Made by a program: the position numbers and the translations under genes
Shown: positions 19,558 through 28,028 of the stretch, piece by piece
Position numbering within the stretch: the first letter of the stretch is position 1
How the letters are laid out: the number at the start of each line of letters is the position of its first letter
Notes under the pieces: generated by a model
What the model was told of the DNA's origin: nothing
Database searches by the model: none
What the model saw: the letters and a program-made list of their open reading frames with translations, nothing else
NCBI RefSeq assembly: GCF_012927405.1
Contig: NZ_JABBGM010000002.1
Coordinates: 496,001 to 560,000, forward strand
Source: Novosphingobium olei
Lineage (GTDB): Bacteria > Pseudomonadota > Alphaproteobacteria > Sphingomonadales > Sphingomonadaceae
Direction of reading: 5' to 3'
Length of the DNA: 64,000 bases

Positions 19558-20186
19558 CAGGCGTGCTCGGTCCCGCGCTCGGCGCCATGGAGCACGCATT
19601 CCGCGCCATCCTTGATCAGCGCGATCGAGCCTTGCACCAGCGAAGGCGCGATCGGCACGCCGTGATCGGGATGGGCTGGGTATCCGGCCATGATTCCGCG
19701 CAGCACCCGGCTGGAGATGCCGTGCATCACCACGATATGATCCTGCCCGTCATCGCCGGTGCGCTCGATCCAGCTCTCCAGCCGCGCGGCGATCGCGGGG
19801 TAATCCTCGCCGTCCGGGGCAGGGCGCAGCAGGTGGTCGGCGATGACGATGGGCCCATGCTCGGCCTCGACATCGTCGTAGGACCGTTCGCACCACGATC
19901 CCATGTCGATCTCTTTCAGGTCCGCCGTGCGGCTGGCGGCGAACCAGTCGATGCCCAGCTCCTCGGCGATCAGCGCCGCCGTCTGCAGCGCCCGGCCGGT
20001 CTCCGAAACGTGGAGCACCACGCGCGGCCGCTCGCCCAGTTCCCGGCGCAGCGCCTGGCCCATCTGCGTCGCCTGTTCGCAGCCGAGCCGGGTCAGCGGC
20101 GTATGGATGTGGTTCGATTGCAGGCGGCGCGCGGCGTTATAGACGGTTTCGCCGTGGCGCATGATGTAGAAGCGCGATGTGGTCAT
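19557..20186 (-). CDS. Histidine phosphatase family protein
   Basis: A 209-residue phosphoglycerate-mutase-like phosphatase. The catalytic motif is YIMRHGETVYN (RHG at residues 10-12); the second Arg lies in HVSETGRALQTA near residue 62, the acid region is DLKEIDMGSWCERSYDDVE near residue 90, and the second His is in IVVMHGISSRVLRG near residue 153. All four catalytic positions are present, so it should be active on a phosphorylated small molecule, but the substrate cannot be inferred. It heads a four-gene leftward chain with one-base to four-base junctions. Confidence 0.88.
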   Translation of the reverse strand: MTTSRFYIMRHGETVYNAARRLQSNHIHTPLTRLGCEQATQMGQALRRELGERPRVVLHVSETGRALQTAALIAEELGIDWFAASRTADLKEIDMGSWCERSYDDVEAEHGPIVIADHLLRPAPDGEDYPAIAARLESWIERTGDDGQDHIVVMHGISSRVLRGIMAGYPAHPDHGVPIAPSLVQGSIALIKDGAECVLHGAERGTEHA

Positions 20187-20265
20187 GCCTCGCGTGATAG
20201 CGCGGCCGGTGGCGTCACGCCATCCGTGTCAGGCCATCCGTGTGAGGCCATCGGCGATCACGCGA

Positions 20266-20649
20266 TTAGTCGCAGGCCGACCAGTCGCCCGCGCGGCAGG
20301 CGGCCACGGCGCGGCGCCAGTCGCCCATGTCCTGCTCGTATTGCGCCCGGCGTTCTTCGTAATCGGCCTGGTCGGCGCGATAGCGGCTGTCCTGTTCGGC
20401 ATAGTCCGCGCGCGTGTCCCGGCCCTGGCCGTCCTGCGCCTCGCGCCAGGCGCGCCAGCCTTGCGCATATTGCGCATCGCGCTGCTTCACGCGCGCCGCC
20501 TCGTTCAGGTTCAACTGGCGGATGATCGCACTGTCGCGCGCCCGCGCGGCCTTGCTGCGCATGGCAGGATCGTTGGGATTGTCGGCGTGTGCCGCAACCG
20601 GAAGAATAAGCGCCGCAAACGCGACGATGGCGCATGATCCCGTTTTCAT
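20266..20649 (-). CDS. Exported 127-residue protein rich in charged helices
   Basis: Signal peptide KTGSCAIVAFAALILPVAAHA (residues 2-22), then a strongly charged helical region with many Arg, Asp, Tyr and Gln (RDAQYAQGWRAWREAQ, RYRADQADYEERRAQYEQD) and a C-terminal CRAGDWSACD with two Cys that may form a disulfide. GGGGAGC upstream of the ATG at 20649 supports this start over a long in-frame extension that would run into the TetR gene. Probably periplasmic; no family recognised. Confidence 0.7.
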   Translation of the reverse strand: MKTGSCAIVAFAALILPVAAHADNPNDPAMRSKAARARDSAIIRQLNLNEAARVKQRDAQYAQGWRAWREAQDGQGRDTRADYAEQDSRYRADQADYEERRAQYEQDMGDWRRAVAACRAGDWSACD

Positions 20650-20759
20650 TGATGCTCCCCGAACCCGTACCCGATCCGTTATTTGTCGAGATGTATCAGG
20701 CGGCTGGACGGCGGCAAAGCGACTTGCGACCAACCGCTCGGCTTGCCTTGCGGGCACGG

Positions 20760-21344
20760 TCAGCGAATGGCGCTGTCGCCCATGATCAGCCGGGCGTTGG
20801 CGCGCCAGAATTCGCGCTGGCGTTCGGCTGGCCAGTTGTCGGGATCGAACAGCGACTGGATGGCGATGCCCTGCAGGGCGCTGACCGCCATGGTCGCCCT
20901 GCGGTCGATATCGTCCACGTGCGGGTAGGCAATCTTCAGCGCTTCGCGGGCAAGGCCGACCGCGTTCGCGCTCCACCAGCGCTGCTCCTCGGCCAGTTCC
21001 GGGTCATGATCGGCCATCGGCCAGAACTGGAAATAGACCCGCCAGGCCCGTCGCCCGTCCTCGTCGATCGGCAGCAGGATTTCGAGCCGGGCCAGCGGAT
21101 CGGACAGCTCGCTGCCGGCCAGCGCGTCGAAGCGGTGCTGCGTGCTCTCGGCCGCATGGCGATAGGCGGCGCGCAGCAGCGCGCGCTTGTTGGCGAAGTA
21201 GTGGGTCACCACCGTTGTGCTGAATCCGGCGCGCGCCGCGATGTGCCGGATGGTTGCCGCCTCCAGCCCGCGTTCGGCGATCAGGTCCGCCGCGATCGCC
21301 GCGATTTCCCGGCGCTTCTCGTCATGGTCGACCGGTGCAGGCAT
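20760..21344 (-). CDS. TetR-family transcriptional regulator
   Basis: A 194-residue regulator with an N-terminal TetR helix-turn-helix at residues 9-55: KRREIAAIAADLIAERG, then ATIRHIAARAGFSTTVVTHYF, and the following NKRALLRAAY. The C-terminal ligand-binding half (WRVYFQFWPMADHDPELAEEQ) resembles the BetI/KstR-type C-terminal domain. The ATG at 21344 keeps the normal TetR N-terminus; longer frames add unlikely sequence. It is divergent from the flavoprotein gene at 21484, with 139 bases between them containing small dyads, so it probably controls that gene and itself (inference). Confidence 0.88.
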   Translation of the reverse strand: MPAPVDHDEKRREIAAIAADLIAERGLEAATIRHIAARAGFSTTVVTHYFANKRALLRAAYRHAAESTQHRFDALAGSELSDPLARLEILLPIDEDGRRAWRVYFQFWPMADHDPELAEEQRWWSANAVGLAREALKIAYPHVDDIDRRATMAVSALQGIAIQSLFDPDNWPAERQREFWRANARLIMGDSAIR

Positions 21345-21357
21345 CGCCACCTCGTAG

Positions 21358-21367
21358 CCACAAGTGG
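21358..21367. promoter_or_regulatory. Dyad CCACAAGTGG just upstream of the TetR gene
   Basis: A perfect 10-base palindrome 14 bases before the TetR start codon, in the shared divergent promoter region. Its position suits autorepression, but TetR operators are usually longer, so this is a candidate only. Confidence 0.3.
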
Positions 21368-21411
21368 GAGGCTGGCCAAGCCACCTAGCCAAAGGTCGAG
21401 GACCCTGTGTG

Positions 21412-21423
21412 CAACGCGTGTTG
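21412..21423. promoter_or_regulatory. Dyad CAAC-GCGT-GTTG between TetR and flavoprotein genes
   Basis: Four-base arms around GCGT, central in the 139-base divergent region, next to TTGTATAC, which could be part of a -10 element. A plausible TetR operator half-site pair; not verifiable by eye. Confidence 0.35.
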
Positions 21424-21483
21424 TATACGGCCGATGCAAGCTGAGGCTCCCCGACAGGCGGGATGCCGCAAGGGAGACGGATG

Positions 21484-23151
21484 ATGGCGCAAGGCGTGAC
21501 CAGTGCTGACGTGGCGTGGGATCTGACGGCGGACGTCGTCGTGCTCGGTTCGGGCGGGGCGGCGATGACCGCTGCCATCTCGGCCTACGATCACGGCGCC
21601 AGCGATGTCGTCATCCTCGAAAAGTCGGGCATGGTCGGCGGCACCACGGCGATGTCGGGCGGAATGCTGTGGATCCCGAACAATCACCACCAGCACGAAG
21701 CCGGGATCGGCGACAGCGACGAGGATATTGTCGCCTATCTCGACAGCCTTGCCCCCGGCGCGCTCGATCCCGACCTGTTATGGGCGTTCATGCAGAACGG
21801 GCCGGAAATGCTGCGCTACTTTGCCGAGAGGACGCCGGTGCGGCTGGTCTCGTTCACCGATTTCCCCGATTACCAGCCCTATGCCCCCGGCGCGAAGCCC
21901 GATGGCGGGCGCAGTCTCGACAACGAAGCCTTCGCCTTCGAACGGCTGGGCAAGTGGGCCGGGCGGGTCAACCCCAGCAAGATGGCCTACCCTTTGCGCG
22001 GCAGCCTGATGGAAGCGACGCGCGGCACGCTCGACGCGGCGACGCTCGAAGAGCGCGAACGCGGCGATTATCGCGGTCTGGGGCAGGCGCTGGCGGGGTC
22101 GCTGTTCAAGGCCGTGCTCGACCGTGGCATCCCGGTCGAATTCGAAAAGCGTGCGCGGCGGCTGGTCAAGGATGGCGACCGCGTGATCGGCGTCGTGGCG
22201 GAAGGCGCCAGCGGCAAGGACGTGCGCGTGCGCGCCCGGCGCGGCGTGGTCATCGCCACCGGCGGGTTCGAATGGAACGAGACGCTGGTGAAGAATTTCC
22301 TGCGCGGTCCGCTCACCGGCCCGGTCAGCGTTCCCGAAAACGAAGGCGATGGCCTGCTGATGGCGATCGAGGCGGGGGCGCAGCTCGGCAACATGCAGAA
22401 CGCCTTCTGGATGCAGAGCGTGCTGGAGTTCGAGCCGCAGCATCGCGCCGCGAAGCCCAACTACATGCTGGGATCGGACGAGCGCGCGCGGCCGGGGGCG
22501 ATCCTGGTCAACCGCAAGGGGCAGCGCTTCGTCAACGAAGCGGCGAACTACAACGCGCTGGGCAAGGCGCTGCATGCCTTCGATGCGGGCACCCACGCCT
22601 ATGCCAACCTGCCGTACTGGCTGGTGATCGACCAGCGCTACAGGGACAAGTACCACACCTTCAACGCCGCGCCGGGAGCGCCGACGCCGTCCTACATGCT
22701 TCAGGCGGATACCCTGGCCGAACTGGCGCAGAAGGCGGGAATCGATCCGGCGGGTCTCGAGGCGACGGTGGCACGCTTCAACGGCTTCGTTGCGCAGGGA
22801 CGCGACGACGATTTCCAGCGCGGCGCCAACACCTACGACAACTTCTACATGTGGGGCGATCTGGATTACGATCCGCCGTTCCGCACGCTGGGTGCGATCG
22901 ACCGGGGGCCGTTCTACGCGGTGAAGATGGAGGCGGGCGCGCTGGGGACGGCGGGTGGCCCGCGAACCAATGCCGATGCGCAAGTGGTCGACTGGAACGG
23001 CAACCCGATCCCTGGGCTCTATGCCGCGGGCAACGCCATGGCGGCGGTGCTGGGCGATGTCTATGGCGGGGCCGGTGGCACGCTGGGACCGGGCATGACC
23101 TTCGGCTATATCGCCGGAAAGCACTTGGGCGCCACGATCCCCAACGTGTGA
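21484..23151 (+). CDS. FAD-binding dehydrogenase of the 3-ketosteroid delta-1-dehydrogenase/fumarate reductase type
   Basis: A 555-residue flavoprotein. The FAD site is ADVVVLGSGGAAMTAAI near residue 17 and VVILEKSGMVGGTTAMSGGM near residue 43, with a second nucleotide contact at GVVIATGGFEWN and a C-terminal GLYAAGNAMAAVLGDVYGGAGGTLGPG. This layout is shared by KstD, fumarate-reductase flavoproteins and related ene-reductases, and the substrate is not determined by these motifs. AGGGAG precedes paired ATGs at 21481 and 21484; the second has better spacing. The divergent TetR gene is a likely regulator. A steroid or other cyclic-ketone substrate is possible given the organism type, but this is inference. 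Confidence 0.85.
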   Translation: MAQGVTSADVAWDLTADVVVLGSGGAAMTAAISAYDHGASDVVILEKSGMVGGTTAMSGGMLWIPNNHHQHEAGIGDSDEDIVAYLDSLAPGALDPDLLWAFMQNGPEMLRYFAERTPVRLVSFTDFPDYQPYAPGAKPDGGRSLDNEAFAFERLGKWAGRVNPSKMAYPLRGSLMEATRGTLDAATLEERERGDYRGLGQALAGSLFKAVLDRGIPVEFEKRARRLVKDGDRVIGVVAEGASGKDVRVRARRGVVIATGGFEWNETLVKNFLRGPLTGPVSVPENEGDGLLMAIEAGAQLGNMQNAFWMQSVLEFEPQHRAAKPNYMLGSDERARPGAILVNRKGQRFVNEAANYNALGKALHAFDAGTHAYANLPYWLVIDQRYRDKYHTFNAAPGAPTPSYMLQADTLAELAQKAGIDPAGLEATVARFNGFVAQGRDDDFQRGANTYDNFYMWGDLDYDPPFRTLGAIDRGPFYAVKMEAGALGTAGGPRTNADAQVVDWNGNPIPGLYAAGNAMAAVLGDVYGGAGGTLGPGMTFGYIAGKHLGATIPNV

Positions 23152-23170
23152 GAGAAGGGCGACGTTGGGA

Positions 23171-23656
23171 TCACGGCTCCGGATAGCTGACGCCGACGAT
23201 CTCCCACTCCTTTTCGCCGCCGGGCAGGCGCACCACGCGCAGATCGCCAAGGCGCGCGCCGCGCAGGGCGCGGGCGATGGGGGCGCTCCAGCCGATCAGG
23301 CCGGCGCTCGCATCCTGTTCGTCATCGCCGACGAGCGTGAGCGTGCGGCGGTTGTCGTCCTCGTCTTCGATTTCCACCGTGGCGCCGAACAGCACGCGGG
23401 TGCGGTCTTCCTGCCGCGCGGGATCGACCACGCGCGCGGCCTTCATCCGCCGGGCGAGGTGGGCGAGCTCCCGATCGATCTCGCGCATGCGCTTGCGGCC
23501 ATAGAGATAGTCGCCGTTCTCGCTGCGGTCGCCATTGCCCGCCGCCCAGCTGACGATCTCGACGATGGCCGGGCGTTCGGTGCTGAGCAGGTGATCGTAG
23601 CGCGCGCGCAGCGCGGCGAGGCCGGCCGGGGTGATGGGATTGCCTTCAACCTTCAT
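23171..23656 (-). CDS. greB: GreA/GreB-family transcript cleavage factor
   Basis: A 161-residue factor that rescues backtracked RNA polymerase. The N-terminal coiled coil carries the acidic tip region (GNGDRSENGDYLYGRKRMRE, residues 40-59), where DxxE-type residues act in cleavage. The C-terminal FKBP-like domain has GATVEIEDEDDNRRTLTLVGDDE and GWSAPIARALRGARLGD. The tip spelling (DRSENGDY with YGRKRMREID) fits GreB better than GreA. It ends 20 bases from the convergent flavoprotein gene. Confidence 0.85.
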   Translation of the reverse strand: MKVEGNPITPAGLAALRARYDHLLSTERPAIVEIVSWAAGNGDRSENGDYLYGRKRMREIDRELAHLARRMKAARVVDPARQEDRTRVLFGATVEIEDEDDNRRTLTLVGDDEQDASAGLIGWSAPIARALRGARLGDLRVVRLPGGEKEWEIVGVSYPEP

Positions 23657-23772
23657 GCGCGCGGTCTTAGGCGTTCGTCCTGCACGGCGAAAGCAGGCGC
23701 GCGCTGTTGCGCTGTGGATGGCCCGCGCCTAGGGCGGACAGGACTTTATCCAAGATGCGAAAGCGAATCCCG

Positions 23773-23976
23773 ATGGCCGACACCTTTTCCCTGACCGTGA
23801 CCGCCGACGAGCTGGAAATGCTGGTCGACGCGCTCGAAGCGGATCTCGAGGGCTATGTCGAAGCGGCCAAGGAAGCCCGCGGTTCGGGCGATGGCGGCGA
23901 TGTCGAGATGTTCAAGGACGCCGCGCTGAACATCCAGAAGCTGCTCACCCGCCTGCAGGACATGCTGCCCGAATAA
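23773..23976 (+). CDS. Small acidic helical protein, 67 residues
   Basis: Starts MADTFSLTVTADELEMLVDA and continues as an acidic helix-rich protein ending LLTRLQDMLPE. The ATG at 23773 is preferred; the frame extends upstream but that part is Arg-rich and unlike a protein start. Similar short proteins occur in sphingomonad genomes by recollection, without known function. A 9-bp inverted repeat (23982-24035) follows and may terminate it. Confidence 0.65.
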   Translation: MADTFSLTVTADELEMLVDALEADLEGYVEAAKEARGSGDGGDVEMFKDAALNIQKLLTRLQDMLPE

Positions 23977-23981
23977 GGGCA

Positions 23982-24035
23982 GGGCTCGCCCGCGCGGGCC
24001 ACTCGACTCACGCCCCCCTATCCGGCGGCGAGCCC
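23982..24035. terminator. Inverted repeat at the left border of the 1-kb gene-free region
   Basis: GGGCTCGCC (23982-23990) and GGCGAGCCC (24027-24035) are perfect reverse complements, nine bases each. Read rightward it follows the small gene ending at 23976; read leftward it would end a transcript from the promoter at 24547-24575, followed by a weak CTTATT tract. Confidence 0.5.
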
Positions 24036-24546
24036 GGACGATAACGCCGTTGGGAAGTGTACGGACCTGCGCGACCGGCGCGGGCGCCATGCGTGGCGCT
24101 TGCGCGTGGAGGGCAAGAGGAACGCTGTGGCGAGTGGCCGGCGGGGCGTTGGCTATCCCGGATCGGCTCAGCCTGAATTCGGACGGGGGCTCGAAACCCG
24201 GGCTGCGGCTCGCAAGGCGGCCCGGTCCGTAGCGATAAGTCCCGCGAGGATAAGTTCCGGGATTGGTTGCGGCCGCATGAAGGGGCCGGACCGGACTGGA
24301 ACCGGACTCGCAAGGGAGCGCTGCCACGCGGTTGAACCACCGCACCACATCCGCCCGTCCGTTGCAGTGGCGTTGGGTTGCCCTGAGGGACTTGGGGCTT
24401 AACGCCCTCGCTGCCGTATCCCCCGAAAGGGATCCGGCTCCCGCAGCGCCGACCCGCGCCGGTCGCGTCGGGCCTTTCCCGTCGTGGAGATTGGCCCGAA
24501 GGAGCGAAGAGCAAGCCGGCCATGCCGCTCCCGGTCCGTGGGCTGG

Positions 24547-24575
24547 CGTATAACCTATATGGTACGTTCTGTCAA
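24547..24575 (-). promoter_or_regulatory. Near-consensus sigma70-type promoter, leftward
   Basis: On the minus strand TTGACA (24570-24575 on the map) is followed after exactly 17 bases by TATACG (24547-24552). The -35 box is perfect and the spacing ideal. The local sequence is much more AT-rich than its surroundings. Transcription would begin near 24540 and run into a region without a credible protein. Confidence 0.6.
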
Positions 24576-24718
24576 GGTTGGTGGGGGAAGGCCAGAGAGC
24601 AGGATAGATGCGAGGGGGTCACCCCCTCGCGCTCCCGGGACGTCTTCCGGCGCGAGGGTTGCGCTGTGGGGAGGTGTTGCGTGCTGTCTGGCTGTTGCGC
24701 TTTGGAGAACAAGGGCAG

Positions 24719-24925
24719 CCCTTCGACAGGCTCAGGGCAGGCGGTTTGGGGGGTAGGGGGTTCTTGCTTCCAAGGCCGTCATGCCAGCGTAGGCTGGCAT
24801 CGTTGGCGGTTTGCGGAACGGTTGGCGCGCTAGCCGGCCAGCGATCCCAGCCTTCGCTGGGATGACGTTATGGGCGGGGGCAGGCGCTGCCTCCCCACCC
24901 CCGTCCGTCCTGAGCTTGTCGAAGG
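24719..24925. repeat. Cluster of REP-like dispersed palindromes
   Basis: Outer arms CCCTTCGACAGGCTCAGG (from 24719) and CCTGAGCTTGTCGAAGG (24909-24925) are inverted relative to each other. Inside are two hairpins: ATGCCAGC with GCTGGCAT (24781-24800) and ATCCCAGC with GCTGGGAT (24844-24863). Both types are common intergenic repeats in sphingomonads, by recollection. They lie just downstream of the lytic transglycosylase gene. Confidence 0.8.
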
Positions 24926-24991
24926 ACTGCTCTTTTCATTGGGCCCCACGCCTCGCTCGCACCCCTCCGCCACCCTTCGGGTCCGGTCAAC

Positions 24992-27013
24992 TCAGCCTGG
25001 CTGATTTTTGCCGAGGAAGTGGCTGAGCGGGTTGGGGCCGCGATAGCTGGCCTTGTCGGGGTTCATGGCTTCGTAGACCACGGCGTTTTCCAGCACGCGC
25101 TGGACGTAGTTGCGGGTCTCCGACAGCGGGATGCGTTCGATCCAGTCGACCCAGGCGATGCCGCCGGTGCGCGGATCGCCGTTGGCGCGCAGCCACTTGT
25201 TCACGTTGCCCGCGCCCGCGTTGTAGGCGGCGACCGCCAGCGGCCAGGACCCGCCGAAGTAATTGAGCATCCGCTGGAAATAGGCGCTGCCGAGCTGGAT
25301 GTTGAGGTTGGGGTCCTGCGTCAGCAGCGTGGTATCGTAGGCGAGGCCGAGCTTGCCCGCCTGTTCGTTGGCGGTGCCGGGCATCAACTGCATCAGCCCG
25401 CGCGCGCCGGCATGGCTCAGCGCGTTCTGGGCGAACTGGCTTTCCTGACGGGCGATGGCGTGGATGCCGGTCCAGCCGCTTTCGTAGCCCGCCGGCACGG
25501 TGACGAGCGGGAAGGCGATGTGCTGGAAATCGAGATAGCCGCGCGCGCCGGCCGCTTGCCCCACGATCACGCCCAGGTCGCGCCGGCCCAAGCTGCGCGC
25601 CAGTTCGGCGACGAGCATGTGCTGGCCTTCGGTCTGCTGCTGTTCGGCGATTTCCTTGAAGAAGCGCACGCTGGTGCGCCAGTCGGCTTCGCGCGCCACT
25701 TCGCGCACGGCCTGCGTCAGCGGTGCGGCGGCGAAGGCGGCGCGTTCGGCGGCCGTGGCCTGCGCATCGGAATCGCGGGCAAAGCGCGGCACCGCCCGGC
25801 CGAGCCGTTCGAGCGCGAGGAGGCCGTAGAACTGGTCGGCATATTGCGCGGCGAGTTCGTAGTACTTGTTGGCGTCTGCCGTGCGGCCCGCCTGGGTGAG
25901 CGCGCGGCCCGCCCAGTAGAACCCCTTGGACCGGGTGCCCGGCGTGCGCGCGGCAGCACCGTAGCGGTAGAACAGCGGGGCGGCCTGGTTGCCATCGCCC
26001 ATGTTCCACAGCGCCTGCGTGCCGCCGAGCCATTCGAGCGAGGTGTAATCGTCGCGCAGGCCGTAAGTCGTCTGGCTGACATCCTCGCCCGGATCGAACG
26101 CATCGTCGATGGCCGCGGCGATGCGCACGGCAGAACGGGCATCGCCCGAGGTGGCCGCGCCGCGCGCGTTCATGAGCAGTTCCTCGACCCACTTTTCGCG
26201 GTCGAGCGGCTTGCGCGTGAGCGGCAGGCGGTTTGCGAGCAGCGATTGCGCGGCGCTGCCCTGGCCCGACTTGCGCAGCTGGCGCGCGCGCTGGAAGAGG
26301 AAGCCGGGATCGGAATTGAGCGCCTGCGGCTGGACGCCGGCGGCGACGGCATAGGGATCGAGCCCCTGCAGCGAAGCGAGGCGCGCGCCGTCGATGGCCT
26401 TTCGCGCCGGGGAGATCCACGGCAGTTCGCGCTGCGCCTGCGCGGTGGCGCCGGCCCAGAGCAGCGCGTCCATCCGCGCGTCGTGATCTTCCTGCGTGAA
26501 GGTCGATCCATAGGCGGCGAGGATGTTCGCTTCGGCCATGTCGCTCATCGCGCCGCCGCGCCAGGCGGCACGGGCGACTTGCGCGGCATCGGGGCGGCCG
26601 AGTTGGCGCAACGCGAGCGCGTACTGCGCGCGGCCGGGATTGGTCAGCGGCGGCTGGCGATCGAAGAAGGCGACGAGCGTGGTGGCATCGGCGAATTCGC
26701 GATCGAGCGCGGCTTCGGCATAGCGGCGCAGGCGCTCCTCTTCCGGAAAGCGCGGATAGGACAGCACGAAGCCGGCATAATCGTTGAACGAAAAGCGGTT
26801 GGAACTGGTTAGCAGCTTCCAGCGCTCGATCGCCTGGGCCATCGGCCCCTGCGCCTGCGCCACGAGTTGCGCGCGGGCGCGATCCCACGCGCTTGCATCG
26901 ACATCGCCGCTGCCTTCGCTGGCGTGGCAGGCGACCGAGGCGGCAAGGCCCGGCAGGACTGCCGCACCCAGCAGCAGCTTTCGAATGACAGCTTTCACGT
27001 CCACGCTGGACAT
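24992..27013 (-). CDS. slt: Soluble lytic murein transglycosylase
   Basis: A 673-residue periplasmic enzyme that cleaves peptidoglycan between MurNAc and GlcNAc to 1,6-anhydro products. A signal-type hydrophobic segment lies at residues 12-30 (LLLGAAVLPGLAASVACH). A long alpha-helical superhelix (about residues 35-500) precedes the C-terminal lysozyme-like domain, with catalytic Glu in AIARQESQFAQNALS, then GARGLMQLMPGTAN and AVAAYNAGAGNVNKWL. This is the Slt70 layout. The start at 27013 keeps the signal segment; a 17-codon longer frame is open. Confidence 0.9.
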   Translation of the reverse strand: MSSVDVKAVIRKLLLGAAVLPGLAASVACHASEGSGDVDASAWDRARAQLVAQAQGPMAQAIERWKLLTSSNRFSFNDYAGFVLSYPRFPEEERLRRYAEAALDREFADATTLVAFFDRQPPLTNPGRAQYALALRQLGRPDAAQVARAAWRGGAMSDMAEANILAAYGSTFTQEDHDARMDALLWAGATAQAQRELPWISPARKAIDGARLASLQGLDPYAVAAGVQPQALNSDPGFLFQRARQLRKSGQGSAAQSLLANRLPLTRKPLDREKWVEELLMNARGAATSGDARSAVRIAAAIDDAFDPGEDVSQTTYGLRDDYTSLEWLGGTQALWNMGDGNQAAPLFYRYGAAARTPGTRSKGFYWAGRALTQAGRTADANKYYELAAQYADQFYGLLALERLGRAVPRFARDSDAQATAAERAAFAAAPLTQAVREVAREADWRTSVRFFKEIAEQQQTEGQHMLVAELARSLGRRDLGVIVGQAAGARGYLDFQHIAFPLVTVPAGYESGWTGIHAIARQESQFAQNALSHAGARGLMQLMPGTANEQAGKLGLAYDTTLLTQDPNLNIQLGSAYFQRMLNYFGGSWPLAVAAYNAGAGNVNKWLRANGDPRTGGIAWVDWIERIPLSETRNYVQRVLENAVVYEAMNPDKASYRGPNPLSHFLGKNQPG

Positions 27014-27121
27014 CCTATGCCACGCGTCCTTATCAGGCACTGAATAACGATACCCCGTCCTCATTTTCGGCGCTGTTCAGCGCCGCTGTCCGATCATGCG
27101 GCATGTTGAAGGTGAAAGTCC

Positions 27122-28003
27122 ATGTTTTCCGGCTCAATTCCGGCCCTGGTGACTCCTTTTCGCGACGGAGCGTTTGACGAGAAGGCGTTCCGCAAGCTGG
27201 TCGACTGGCAGATCGAGAACGGTTCGTCGGCGCTGGTGCCCTGCGGCACGACGGGCGAGGCATCGACCCTGTCGAACGCCGAACACCACCGCGTGATCGA
27301 GGTCTGCGTCGAACAGGCGGCAGGCCGGGTGCCGGTGATCGCCGGCTGCGGCAGCAACGACACGATGAACGCGCTGCTGCACATGACCTTTTCCAAGAAG
27401 TGCGGCGCGCAGGCCGCGCTGTGCGTGGCGCCCTACTACAACCGCCCCAGCCAGGCAGGGATCATCGCGCACTTCAGCTATCTGGCCGAACACATCGACC
27501 TGCCGATCGTGCTCTACAACGTGCCCGGCCGCACGGTGACCGACATCCTGCCCGAAACGGTGTGCGAGCTGGCCAAGCGCTTTCCCGACCGGATCATCGG
27601 CATCAAGGATGCGAGCGGCGACCTTTCGCGCGTGACCGACCACCGCATGGGCATCGGCAAGCACTTCTGCCAGCTTTCGGGCGACGACGAGCTGGCCCTG
27701 CCGGCCAATGCCGCGGGCGCGGTGGGCTGCATTTCAGTGACGGCGAACGTGGCGCCCAAGCTTTGCGCCGAGTTCCAGCAGGCCTGCGCCGACAACGACC
27801 TGGTCCGCGCGCGCGAGCTGAACGACAAGCTCTACCCGCTGCACTACGCGATGTTCGAGGACGCTTCGCCGGGCCCGGTGAAGTACGCGCTGACCCGCGT
27901 GCACGACTGGCTGACCGAAGACCTGCGCCTGCCGCTGGTGCCGTGCAGCGAAGGCGCGCGCAAGGCGGTGGACGCCGCGCTGGAGCACGCGGGCCTTATC
28001 TGA
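27122..28003 (+). CDS. dapA: 4-hydroxy-tetrahydrodipicolinate synthase DapA
   Basis: Condenses pyruvate with aspartate semialdehyde, the first committed step to diaminopimelate and lysine. It is 293 residues, the usual length. Motifs are FSGSIPALVTPFRDG at the N-terminus, PCGTTGEASTLSNAEHH (residues 40-56), VAPYYNRPSQAG with the Tyr of the catalytic triad near residue 107, and GIKDASGDLSRV with the Schiff-base Lys near residue 162. It diverges from the transglycosylase gene (108 bases between starts) and converges with the ketoreductase gene. Confidence 0.97.
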   Translation: MFSGSIPALVTPFRDGAFDEKAFRKLVDWQIENGSSALVPCGTTGEASTLSNAEHHRVIEVCVEQAAGRVPVIAGCGSNDTMNALLHMTFSKKCGAQAALCVAPYYNRPSQAGIIAHFSYLAEHIDLPIVLYNVPGRTVTDILPETVCELAKRFPDRIIGIKDASGDLSRVTDHRMGIGKHFCQLSGDDELALPANAAGAVGCISVTANVAPKLCAEFQQACADNDLVRARELNDKLYPLHYAMFEDASPGPVKYALTRVHDWLTEDLRLPLVPCSEGARKAVDAALEHAGLI

Positions 28004-28028
28004 GGCGCGGCTGGCCTGAGGTGAGATT

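Larger units (their letters stand above)
23977..24991. other. About 1 kb without a convincing protein gene; possible RNA gene on the minus strand
   Basis: Open frames here are rich in Arg, Pro, Ser and Gly and do not look like proteins. The left half (about 24000-24540) holds many GC-rich hairpins when read leftward, for example CCGAC with GTCGG around 24441-24463 and ATCCC with GGGAT around 24421-24434, and a near-consensus leftward promoter at 24547-24575. The diagnostic motifs of tmRNA, RNase P RNA and SRP RNA were looked for on both strands and not found. The right half (24719-24925) is a REP-type repeat cluster. Confidence 0.55.

Noticed and set aside
24270..24350. tRNA-like look on the minus strand (GGTTC arms, CTCCC loop region)
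   Set aside because: The acceptor stem does not pair, the anticodon arm has only three pairs and the T-arm only four, so it is not a tRNA.
24008..24523. A 171-codon leftward open frame with a weak ribosome site
   Set aside because: The predicted product is Arg/Pro/Ser/Gly-rich with no domain or hydrophobic core and overlaps the putative RNA; most likely an artefact of high GC.
23977..24991. tmRNA, RNase P RNA or SRP RNA
   Set aside because: No tag-like reading frame, no GAGGAAAGTCC or ACAGAA block, and no GGAAG-type SRP loop on either strand.
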